From: an uncultured Shewanella sp.
GTDB taxonomy: Bacteria > Pseudomonadota > Gammaproteobacteria > Enterobacterales > Shewanellaceae
Assembly: GCF_947501665.1 (NCBI RefSeq)
Contig: NZ_CANMWS010000014.1
Span: forward strand, 88,264-152,263
Direction: 5' to 3'
Length of the DNA: 64,000 bases
Positions 56,881-64,000 of this stretch are shown here, piece by piece. Numbering within the stretch: the first letter of the stretch is position 1; the number at the start of each line of letters is the position of its first letter. The translations under genes and the position numbers were made by a program. Under the pieces are notes generated by a model, which had not been told where the DNA came from, searched no databases, and saw only the letters and a program-made list of their open reading frames with translations.

Positions 56881-57903
56881 CTACTCACTGGTTTTTTTCG
56901 TCTCAGATTTTTGCTCTCGGCTTAACAATGCTTTAGCAGCATCCAGTGCAGGCTTATTTTGGTAAAGCACTTGATAAACTTGCTCCACTATCGGCATTTC
57001 CACGCCAAGGCGCTGGGCTAATACGTAAACTTCTTTAGTATTTCGGTAACCTTCTACCACTTGACCAATTTCAGCTTGCGCCGTATCAACATCCAATCCT
57101 TTACCTAAGGCTAAACCAAAGCGACGGTTTCGAGACTGATTATCCGTACAGGTGAGCACCAAATCCCCTAAGCCGGCCATCCCCATAAAGGTATCCGCTT
57201 GCGCACCAACCGCTTTGCCCAATCGAGAAAGCTCCACTAGCCCACGTGTGATCATGGCCGTACGGGCGTTAGCACCAAAACCAATGCCATCAGACAGACC
57301 TGCGCCAATCGCCATGACATTTTTGACCGCACCGCCTAATTGCAAACCAATAAAGTCATCATTGGCATACACTCGTAGCCGTTTAGGGCAATGAAGTAAA
57401 TGAATAAGATCTTGAGTGAAAGCTTTATCGGTACCCGCTATGGATATCGCAGTCGGTAAACCCGCAGCAAGCTCTTTAGCAAATGTCGGTCCTGATAACA
57501 CGGCAAGAGGGTACTCTTCACCAATAACATCCCGAGCGACATCTTGTAATAAGCGACCCGTTTCAGGCTCTAAACCTTTTGTGGCCCAAACGATACGACT
57601 ATCACTGCGTAATAAATCTTTCGCTTGATTTAAGACGTTACCGAAAACATGACTAGGCACCACAACCAGAATATTATTCGATGCCTCAAGGGCGACTTTT
57701 AAATTAGATTCAAGTTGTAAGCAATCAGGGAAAGAGATATCAGGTAAAGCATTTTGATGGCAACGTTGTGCTTGTAATTGCTCTATATGCTGAGGATTGT
57801 GGCCCCAAAGTAGGGTATTGTGGCCATTATTAGCTAAAGAAATAGCAAGGGCGGTGCCGTAAGACCCCGCCCCTAATACCGTTATATCGGCAGTCTTTTT
57901 CAT
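56881..57903 (-). CDS. gpsA: Glycerol-3-phosphate dehydrogenase [NAD(P)+]
   Basis: 340 residues. Rossmann motif [11 protein letters not shown] (10-20), catalytic Lys in [10 protein letters not shown] and the [20 protein letters not shown] signature. It makes sn-glycerol-3-phosphate for phospholipid synthesis. Eight bases after secB, the conserved secB-gpsA pair. Confidence 0.97.
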   Translation of the reverse strand: MKKTADITVLGAGSYGTALAISLANNGHNTLLWGHNPQHIEQLQAQRCHQNALPDISFPDCLQLESNLKVALEASNNILVVVPSHVFGNVLNQAKDLLRSDSRIVWATKGLEPETGRLLQDVARDVIGEEYPLAVLSGPTFAKELAAGLPTAISIAGTDKAFTQDLIHLLHCPKRLRVYANDDFIGLQLGGAVKNVMAIGAGLSDGIGFGANARTAMITRGLVELSRLGKAVGAQADTFMGMAGLGDLVLTCTDNQSRNRRFGLALGKGLDVDTAQAEIGQVVEGYRNTKEVYVLAQRLGVEMPIVEQVYQVLYQNKPALDAAKALLSREQKSETKKTSE

Positions 57904-57911
57904 ATAGCCAA

Positions 57912-58394
57912 TTACGCGTTAGCTTCTGCTTGTTGCGCTTGAGCTTCTTGCTGTTGTTGCATATGCTGTGCAAATAATGCATCAAAGTTCACTGGCGCAA
58001 GATTCAGTTGTGGGAATGTACCACGACCCACTAAACTACCCACAGTTTCTCTTGCATAAGGGAACAATACATTAGGGCAGTAAGCACCTAAAGAATGAGC
58101 AAGTTGTGGTTCTGTAAGACCCGTAATTGAGAAGATACCCGCTTGTTGTACTTCACATAAGAAAGCCGTCTCGTCACCGTTTTTAGCAGTCACAGTCAAA
58201 GACAATACCACTTCATATACATCATCAGCTAACTTTTCAGTACGAGTATCAAGATCTAATTTAACCTCTGGAGACCATTCTTTTTGAAAAACAGCAGGAC
58301 TGTTAGGGGTTTCAAAAGAAATATCCTTAGTATAGATACGTTGAATATTAAATTGTGGTCCAGTTTGTTCGTTGCTTGCTACTTCTTCAGCCAT
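57912..58394 (-). CDS. secB: SecB, export chaperone
   Basis: 160 residues, acidic, with [15 protein letters not shown] near the start, and [14 protein letters not shown] in the C-terminal part, as in tetrameric SecB, which hands unfolded preproteins to SecA. The tail is rich in Gln and Ala ([14 protein letters not shown]). Confidence 0.97.
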   Translation of the reverse strand: MAEEVASNEQTGPQFNIQRIYTKDISFETPNSPAVFQKEWSPEVKLDLDTRTEKLADDVYEVVLSLTVTAKNGDETAFLCEVQQAGIFSITGLTEPQLAHSLGAYCPNVLFPYARETVGSLVGRGTFPQLNLAPVNFDALFAQHMQQQQEAQAQQAEANA

Positions 58395-58676
58395 AGTATC
58401 CTACCAATCAGTTAATTAAGAGCCTTAACACTTAAGTCAAACTCAACCAGCTTAACTTGAGTTTATTAAGATCTCATTTCAGGGGTGTCACACTGACTCT
58501 TATTTGAGTGGGTGTGGGTTCCCGCATTGTTAATTTTTTATGCTAATGCATTGATATAAAACATTTTAAACCAATTACATCGCACATTTTATTTTTGACT
58601 CATTATAAAAGCCATATCACTTTAATCAATAAATTAATCAAAAAGCAATACGTGCAGATAATTTTTTACGTCTCAC
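58395..58676. other. Gap where enterobacteria carry grxC
   Basis: 282 bases between the rhodanese and secB genes contain no glutaredoxin or other ORF of note. The sequence has GGTGTCACACTGACTC-like short repeats but no defined element. It probably carries the secB promoter. Confidence 0.5.
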
Positions 58677-59111
58677 TTATTTTTTGCTTTTAGACACAGG
58701 TAAATTGCTCGACTGCCATTCGCCCATACCGCCCGTTAAGTTATAAACCTGTTCAAAACCGTTTTTAACCAATAACTGAGCCGCTTGAGAAGATGTCATC
58801 CCTGCGCTACATACTAATATAATGGGACTGGCTTTAAACTTTTCAAGAGCTGACACTTTATTATTTTTAATATCCGCCAATGGAACATTGATTGCGTCAA
58901 CAATATGACCTTTTTTAAAATCAGCTTTTGCTCTAACATCAACAACTTGTGCATTTTCTTTATTCATCAACAATACTGCTTGCTGATGTTTAATATTCTT
59001 AACTTTTGATACACTCGTCTTAAACGTCACTACGATAAGTCCGACAAACAAGCCGATCCAAGCCAAGCTAAGCATCGGGTTTGCTTCTAAAAATTCAATA
59101 TATTCTTGCAT
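58677..59111 (-). CDS. Membrane-anchored rhodanese-like protein (YibN)
   Basis: 144 residues. One transmembrane segment at 14-31 (LSLAWIGLFVGLIVVTFK) followed by a cytoplasmic rhodanese domain with active-site Cys in LVCSAGMTSS and the VVDVRAKADFKKGHI motif. Sulfur-transfer capacity is inferred. It is placed before secB as in E. coli yibN-grxC-secB. Confidence 0.9.
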   Translation of the reverse strand: MQEYIEFLEANPMLSLAWIGLFVGLIVVTFKTSVSKVKNIKHQQAVLLMNKENAQVVDVRAKADFKKGHIVDAINVPLADIKNNKVSALEKFKASPIILVCSAGMTSSQAAQLLVKNGFEQVYNLTGGMGEWQSSNLPVSKSKK

Positions 59112-59525
59112 TATTCACTGCCTACTCATTTTGGCTTACAGATTAATTGAGCCGAAGTATAACCCCAAACTACCTGAAAATGCGAGTTTCAGCACCGATA
59201 TAACAGTGCAAATAACCTGCATTAATTAAACAGTATGTCACTGTCTAATTTAACCAGCCTATCGCCTCAATCTAAGTAAAGCGCTTTATGCGAGCCCACG
59301 CTCGTAGTAAACTGAGTGCAATTTCAAACTTATCATTCTTAACCTAATAAGCCTCAACTAGACTTGGTAAACAATGACAAAGATGAACTAATGATGCTCC
59401 TAAGGAACATCACCCCCTTTTTGTGTTTCTTTTATATGTGAGACCAACGAGAACTGTTCATTGCCATCACTGTTAGCACGTAATACTAGTTGCCTTCATT
59501 TAGGAACAACATTAGAGGTATCACC
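59112..59525. other. Divergent region between rhodanese and gpmI genes
   Basis: 414 bases, no credible ORF. Promoters for both directions must lie here but none is convincing; a TTGTGTTTC...TATATG stretch near 59420-59440 and a TAATAC at 59481 are weak candidates. An AGAGGT ribosome site lies at 59512-59517. Confidence 0.4.
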
Positions 59526-61070
59526 ATGACAACTCGCAAACGCCCATTGGCATTGCTCATATTAGACGGTTGGGGTTATCGCGAAAATACAGATAACAAT
59601 GCTGTGTATCATGCCAACACACCAGTGTTAGATAAATTGAATGCTCAATATCCAAATAGCTTGATTTCAGGCTCAGGCATTGATGTCGGCTTACCTGATG
59701 GACAAATGGGTAACTCAGAAGTCGGGCATATTAATATCGGTTCAGGCCGAATTGTCTATCAAGAGTTAACCCGTATCAGTAAAGCCATAGAAGACGGTGA
59801 ATTTGATGAAAATCCCGCCTTAGTTCACGCAATTGACCAAGCAATAGCTAAAGATGGGGCTGTGCATCTAATGGGATTATTATCCCCTGGTGGCGTACAT
59901 AGTCATGAAGCCCATATTGAAGCAATGTGCCGCTTAGCGGTTAAACGAGGCGCAAAAAATGTGTATTTACATGCCTTTTTAGATGGTCGAGACACGCCAC
60001 CTCGCAGTGCTAAAAATAGCTTAGTGCACTTCGAAGCACTCTTTAACGAACTGGGTACAGGCCAAATCGCGTCTATCATTGGTCGCTATTATGCTATGGA
60101 TAGGGACAATCGTTGGGAGCGGGTCTCTCAAGCTTATGAGCTGATCACTCAAGGCAAAGGATTATTCCATTATGATAGCGCCGCAGAAGCACTGGATGCC
60201 GCCTACGCACGTGATGAAAATGATGAATTTGTTAAAGCATCGACCATTGCGAGCTCAAATGGCAATACGATTACGCTAACCGATAATGACTCACTGATTT
60301 TTATGAATTTCAGAGCCGATAGAGCGCGGCAGATCACTCGCAGTTTTGTGGAAGCGAATTTTGATAATTTTGACCGTCAAGTAACGCCTAATGTCCATTT
60401 TGTGATGCTCACAGAATATGCCGCTGATATTAATGCGCCCATTGCTTACCCTGCAACAGATCTTGTTAATACCTTAGGTGAAACACTGCAAAATACCCAT
60501 AAGACACAGTTAAGAATTTCAGAAACTGAAAAGTATGCCCATGTCACCTTCTTTTTCAATGGCGGCAAAGAGCAAGCCTTTGAAGGCGAAGAAAGGATCC
60601 TCATTCCTTCTCCCAATGTTGCCACTTATGATCTTCAACCTGAAATGAATTCAACGTTACTCACAGATAAGCTCGTTGAAGCCATTGAAGCAAATAAATT
60701 TGACGTCATTATTTGTAATTACCCTAATGGCGATATGGTGGGTCATACAGGTAATTTTGATGCCGCAGTAAAAGCGTGTGAAGCTGTGGATACTTGTATT
60801 GGCCGGGTTGTCGACGCCCTTGAAAAAGTCGGCGGAGAGTGTTTAATTACTGCCGATCATGGTAATGCTGAGCAAATGACTGACAGCCAAACCGGTCAAG
60901 CCCATACGGCTCATACCAGCGAGCTCGTTCCTCTTATCTATTTTGGTCGACCCGCCACAATAGAAAAAGGCGGAAAATTGAGTGATTTAGCTCCAACTAT
61001 GTTAGCATTGATGGGACAAGCCGTTCCTCAAGAAATGACGGGGCGTTCAATCATCAAACTCGATGAGTAA
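59526..61070 (+). CDS. gpmI: 2,3-bisphosphoglycerate-independent phosphoglycerate mutase
   Basis: 514 residues from ATG 59526 ([20 protein letters not shown]), with AGAGGT before it; an earlier ATG at 59490 adds residues not in the family. Metal-site motifs [18 protein letters not shown] (catalytic Ser), DGRDTPP, and ADHGNAEQM are complete, so Mn-dependent activity is expected. Heads the gpmI-envC-ctpA unit. Confidence 0.97.
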   Translation: MTTRKRPLALLILDGWGYRENTDNNAVYHANTPVLDKLNAQYPNSLISGSGIDVGLPDGQMGNSEVGHINIGSGRIVYQELTRISKAIEDGEFDENPALVHAIDQAIAKDGAVHLMGLLSPGGVHSHEAHIEAMCRLAVKRGAKNVYLHAFLDGRDTPPRSAKNSLVHFEALFNELGTGQIASIIGRYYAMDRDNRWERVSQAYELITQGKGLFHYDSAAEALDAAYARDENDEFVKASTIASSNGNTITLTDNDSLIFMNFRADRARQITRSFVEANFDNFDRQVTPNVHFVMLTEYAADINAPIAYPATDLVNTLGETLQNTHKTQLRISETEKYAHVTFFFNGGKEQAFEGEERILIPSPNVATYDLQPEMNSTLLTDKLVEAIEANKFDVIICNYPNGDMVGHTGNFDAAVKACEAVDTCIGRVVDALEKVGGECLITADHGNAEQMTDSQTGQAHTAHTSELVPLIYFGRPATIEKGGKLSDLAPTMLALMGQAVPQEMTGRSIIKLDE

Positions 61071-61080
61071 ATAAATTACT

Positions 61081-62214
61081 GTGAATAAAAGCCTGATCAC
61101 ACAAGCCAGTCTATTAGCTGGCTTGCTTATTATCTCTTCGCCGTTGCAGGCTAATGATCTGCAGCAGCGTCAATCTGAATTGAAAACGATCACCGCACAG
61201 CTCAATAAGCAGGCCTCGACGGTTAAAGCAACGTACAGGCAACGTGAACAGCTACTGGATTTACTCAAAGAAGATGAAAAAGCCATCGCTTCAGTAGCTA
61301 AAAAAGTGAATCAGACTCAAGCCTCTTTAAAAGAAACTGAAGCAGAAATAGCTAAGCTCAATACGCGCAAGCAAGTGCTTAATGAGTCTAAAAAGACTCA
61401 ACAAGAAGTACTTTCGAAGCAATTAACCAGTGCTTACCTCGCTGGCAATTATGATTACAGTAAAATGCTGCTAAATCAGCAATCCCCTGCCAGTATAGAG
61501 CGTATGTTAACTTATTATCAGTACTTAAATAACGCTCGAATAGCCTCCATAAAAAAGTTACAACAAACACTCAATGAGCTTGACGATATTGAACGAGAAC
61601 AGGAACAACGCCAAACCCAGTTAAACCGTTTAATACTGGAACAAAACACCCTTGCCGACAAACTCAAAAAAGAACAAGCTCAACGTAAAAATACCTTAAC
61701 CCAGCTACAAAGCACGTTAAATACCCATGGCGCCAAGCTCGAACAGCTTCAAATAGAGCAAGCCAGCTTAAAGCACTTAGTTGATCGTACTTTAGCCATG
61801 ATGAAAAGTAATTCCACTATGGCCGGATTAAAAAGCAGTAAAAAGTTAAAGTGGCCAACCTCGGGGCGAATTAAAACTGCTTTTGGTAATAGCCGTTCAG
61901 GTAAAATAAAATGGAAAGGTGTCACCATTTCAGCCCCAGAAGGACGCAGTGTCGCGGCCATCGCATCAGGCAAAGTCATTTATGCCGATTGGTTAAGGGG
62001 TTTTGGTATGGTGCTTGTCATCGATCATGGTAAAGGTTATATGAGCCTCTATGGTTATGCACAAGCTTTATTAAAAGAAGCTGGAGATAAAGTTCAGCAA
62101 GGTGATACGATTGCATTAGTTGGACGTTCAGGTGGACAGAGCGAGCCTAGCCTATACTTTGAAGTAAGGTATAAGGGACAAGCCGTCGATCCTGCAAGGT
62201 ATTGCACACGATAA
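61081..62214 (+). CDS. envC: EnvC, activator of septal amidases (degenerate LytM)
   Basis: 377 residues from a GTG at 61081. Signal peptide (1-24), a long coiled coil (about 28-235), and a C-terminal M23/LytM domain that has lost zinc ligands: the expected first His is absent near GKIKWKG and the last motif reads LYFEVRYKG instead of LHFE. This fits EnvC, which activates AmiA/AmiB at the division site under FtsEX control rather than cutting itself. Ten bases after gpmI. Confidence 0.95.
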   Translation: MNKSLITQASLLAGLLIISSPLQANDLQQRQSELKTITAQLNKQASTVKATYRQREQLLDLLKEDEKAIASVAKKVNQTQASLKETEAEIAKLNTRKQVLNESKKTQQEVLSKQLTSAYLAGNYDYSKMLLNQQSPASIERMLTYYQYLNNARIASIKKLQQTLNELDDIEREQEQRQTQLNRLILEQNTLADKLKKEQAQRKNTLTQLQSTLNTHGAKLEQLQIEQASLKHLVDRTLAMMKSNSTMAGLKSSKKLKWPTSGRIKTAFGNSRSGKIKWKGVTISAPEGRSVAAIASGKVIYADWLRGFGMVLVIDHGKGYMSLYGYAQALLKEAGDKVQQGDTIALVGRSGGQSEPSLYFEVRYKGQAVDPARYCTR

Positions 62215-62248
62215 AAGGTTTTTTCCCTTTCTATAGTAAGGGGTTAAG

Positions 62249-63445
62249 ATGAAGTCAATTTATCGTTATATAAGTTGTGTCGCCATAGGTTTAACACTCG
62301 GCCTTTCCATTACTCTGTTAGAAAAAAGTCACTCCCAAGAATATAGTTTCCGCTCACATTACCCACTTCTACTTGAAGTCATGGATTCAATACAAACCTA
62401 TTACGTGGATCCAATCAGCGAAGATGAATTGATGCAAGCCGCCATTGAAGGTGTTTTTGATAAGCTTGATGCTTATTCTGGTTTACTGGATAAGCAAGAT
62501 TTTCAAAATATTAAAGATAGCAATAATGGCGAATATTTTGGTTTTGGTATTGAAATTGCGATAGAAGACGACAAAATCACTATCATCACACCTTTCGCTC
62601 ATTCTCCTGCCGCTCAAGCCGGGATCAAACCTGGCGATCAAATTATTAGCCTTAATCAGCAGACCGTCACTTCAGATAAACTTAACGCACTCTTAAGTGA
62701 AATGAAGCAACACAGCAAAGATAAAAAAGCCATTGATATTATGCTCACTCGTGCCAGCACACAAAAAACTTACTCTGTCACATTAAAACCCAGCACAATA
62801 AAAATCACCTCTGTTAAGGCGCAATTGCTCGATAATCAAATTGGCTATATACGTTTATATAACTTCCAAGAAAATTCAACAAAAGAAATTATTAGCCACC
62901 TATTCGATTGGCAAGCGATTCCTCTTCAAGGGATTATTTTAGATTTACGCAATAACCCTGGTGGACTATTAGATCAAGCGGTTAGCATTGCAGATATCTT
63001 TCTCGATAAAGGCCTCATCGTTTCCACTCAAGGGCGTTACTTCGATGCTAATTCTGACTATTACGCGTCTTCGAAAAGTATGCATAAACAAATCCCTTTA
63101 CTGGTTATTATTAATAAAGGCTCAGCATCAGCTTCAGAGGTGTTAGCAGCAGCATTACAAGATAATCAAAGAGCGAAACTGATTGGGCAAACCAGTTACG
63201 GTAAAGGCACAGTTCAAAGCCTAATTCCCACACTCATAGATGGTCATGCGATAAAACTGACCATAGCCAATTACACCACACCAAAAGGCAAAAACATCAA
63301 CAAAACAGGCATAGAGCCCAATATTAAAATTGCATTAGATAAAACGGAAGCCGATCAAATGCTCTCTTTAATGGCCCTTAGCGACATTCAGCAAGATAAA
63401 CTATTGAACACGGCGATCACATGGTTTGATAAACAACAACCTTAA
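62249..63445 (+). CDS. S41 carboxy-terminal processing peptidase (CtpA-like)
   Basis: 398 residues. Signal anchor at 8-25; PDZ domain about 92-180 (GFGIEIAIEDDKI...GIKPGDQIISLN); catalytic Ser in NKGSASASEVLAAAL and Lys in TSYGKGTVQ. Periplasmic serine protease, likely for processing or degradation of envelope proteins. Downstream of envC in the same direction, as in many gammaproteobacteria. Overlaps the YkgJ gene tail to tail by 4 bases. Confidence 0.93.
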   Translation: MKSIYRYISCVAIGLTLGLSITLLEKSHSQEYSFRSHYPLLLEVMDSIQTYYVDPISEDELMQAAIEGVFDKLDAYSGLLDKQDFQNIKDSNNGEYFGFGIEIAIEDDKITIITPFAHSPAAQAGIKPGDQIISLNQQTVTSDKLNALLSEMKQHSKDKKAIDIMLTRASTQKTYSVTLKPSTIKITSVKAQLLDNQIGYIRLYNFQENSTKEIISHLFDWQAIPLQGIILDLRNNPGGLLDQAVSIADIFLDKGLIVSTQGRYFDANSDYYASSKSMHKQIPLLVIINKGSASASEVLAAALQDNQRAKLIGQTSYGKGTVQSLIPTLIDGHAIKLTIANYTTPKGKNINKTGIEPNIKIALDKTEADQMLSLMALSDIQQDKLLNTAITWFDKQQP

Positions 63446-63693
63446 GCTGTCGCTGCCTCCAGCTCATTAATCAGCCAAATGGCCTCTTCTTTGTTCGTGC
63501 CGCAAACATCTTTTGTTGCGGCAAACATATGGCAAACATCTGGGCGCTCAGGCAAACCAAACAGCTTACATAGATTATCTTCATTAAGTTGAATACAACG
63601 AACCCCTGCAGGCTTACCTTCCGGCATCCCTGGGATCACAGTGCTAATAGACGGCGCAATGCAGCAGGCACCACAACCTAAACGACAATCCAT
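63442..63693 (-). CDS. YkgJ-family cysteine cluster protein
   Basis: 83 residues. The CRLGCGACC start and later Cys33, Cys42, Cys54 and Cys64 make the 8-Cys cluster of the UPF0153/YkgJ family, presumed zinc or iron-sulfur binding; function unknown. Convergent with ctpA. Confidence 0.88.
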   Translation of the reverse strand: MDCRLGCGACCIAPSISTVIPGMPEGKPAGVRCIQLNEDNLCKLFGLPERPDVCHMFAATKDVCGTNKEEAIWLINELEAATA

Positions 63694-63923
63694 AAATAAT
63701 CCGATACCTAATGTGTCAACACATCGATATTATCGCATACCTTTCATAAAAGCCCTAAACTCTGCAAACATGAACACTATGCTCCAGACAGTGAAGTGCA
63801 TGGATATTTTTTCGTCTTTATGTTGGTGGGTGAGTACGGCGTAAGCCGTGAGCTTTCGAACGCGAAGCTGGGGAATTTATCCGCGACGTCACACAACAAA
63901 CATTGATAAATACGACAGACACG

Positions 63924-63950
63924 AAAAAGCCCTAACATTGCTGTTAGGGC
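63924..63950 (-). terminator. Terminator downstream of the tRNA at the window end
   Basis: 9-bp perfect stem (63929-63937 with 63942-63950), 4-nt loop, T5 on the minus strand (63924-63928). Confidence 0.85.
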
Positions 63951-63962
63951 TTATCGTAATGT

Positions 63963-64000
63963 TGGCGGAGCGGACGGGACTCGAACCCGCGACCCCCGGC
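63963..64000 (-). tRNA. tRNA, 3' half only, probably tRNA-Asp
   Basis: Minus strand reads GCCGGGGGTCGCGGG, T loop GTTCGAGTC, acceptor CGCTCCG and CCA. The sequence agrees with Shewanella-like tRNA-Asp; the anticodon lies beyond the window, so the isotype is an inference. A distal tRNA-Asp often follows an rRNA operon, which could lie past the edge. Confidence 0.8.

Noticed and set aside
63641..63844. 67-residue plus-strand ORF
   Set aside because: Overlaps the YkgJ 5' end on the opposite strand and extends into a gap; no ribosome site.

Overview
The window reads as chromosomal DNA of a gammaproteobacterium very like Shewanella. The rif region (tufB-secE-nusG-rplKAJL-rpoBC) runs straight into the str, S10 and spc operons, and the tRNA-Thr/Tyr/Gly-tufB and murB-birA/coaA neighbourhoods are conserved. 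The gpmI-envC-ctpA and rhodanese-secB-gpsA groups fit the same lineage. Species is not decided here.

Layout. (1) 1-30.5 kb is the core information-processing block, almost wholly on the minus strand: partial secY back through the spc and S10 operons, one plus-strand lipoprotein gene wedged between rpsJ and tufA, then the str operon (rpsL-rpsG-fusA-tufA), rpoC-rpoB, rplL-rplJ, rplA-rplK, nusG-secE, tufB, a decayed tRNA-Thr and three intact tRNAs (Gly, Tyr, Thr). Sigma70 promoters are legible before rpsJ, rpsL, rplJ, rplK, secE and the tRNA-tufB unit, mostly with GC-rich discriminators typical of growth-rate/stringent-controlled genes. (2) 30.7-33.8 kb: coaA (+) facing murB-birA (-). (3) 34-45 kb: a variable metabolic stretch with two related small Cys-containing proteins, a methyltransferase, an acetolactate-synthase-like enzyme, a MITE-like element, an SDR with a divergent AraC/GyrI regulator, a cluster of MFS exporter, DUF6875-like protein and a GNAT-histidine-decarboxylase-like fusion with a hexanucleotide microsatellite in front, and an alpha/beta hydrolase. 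(4) 45-55.2 kb: an accessory island. A KAP-type NTPase, a lipoprotein and a PLD-fold protein are followed by a minus-strand effector/immunity array: a pesticin/lysozyme-like effector with periplasmic immunity partner, an Ntox15 (Tde-like) DNase with GAD/DUF1851 (Tdi-like) immunity, and an Imm11-like protein. No vgrG, PAAR, hcp or Rhs gene is visible. (5) 55.5-64 kb: core genes again (YhiN-type flavoprotein, gpsA, secB, rhodanese, gpmI, envC, ctpA, YkgJ) and the 3' end of a tRNA, probably tRNA-Asp, at the edge.

The most promising candidates for something undescribed are the MFS/DUF6875/GNAT-decarboxylase cluster with its (GAAAGA)n tract and the compact effector/immunity array, whose Ntox15 gene appears to have lost its 5' part by a one-base frameshift. 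The decayed thrT relic and the single missense difference between two otherwise almost identical tuf genes are smaller, well-supported observations. Several track ORFs were trimmed to internal starts (rplB, rpsL, rplK, rpoB, tufA, tufB, coaA, gpmI, the GNAT fusion, the MFS gene and one lipoprotein); reasons are given in the entries. All calls are by eye without database searches.
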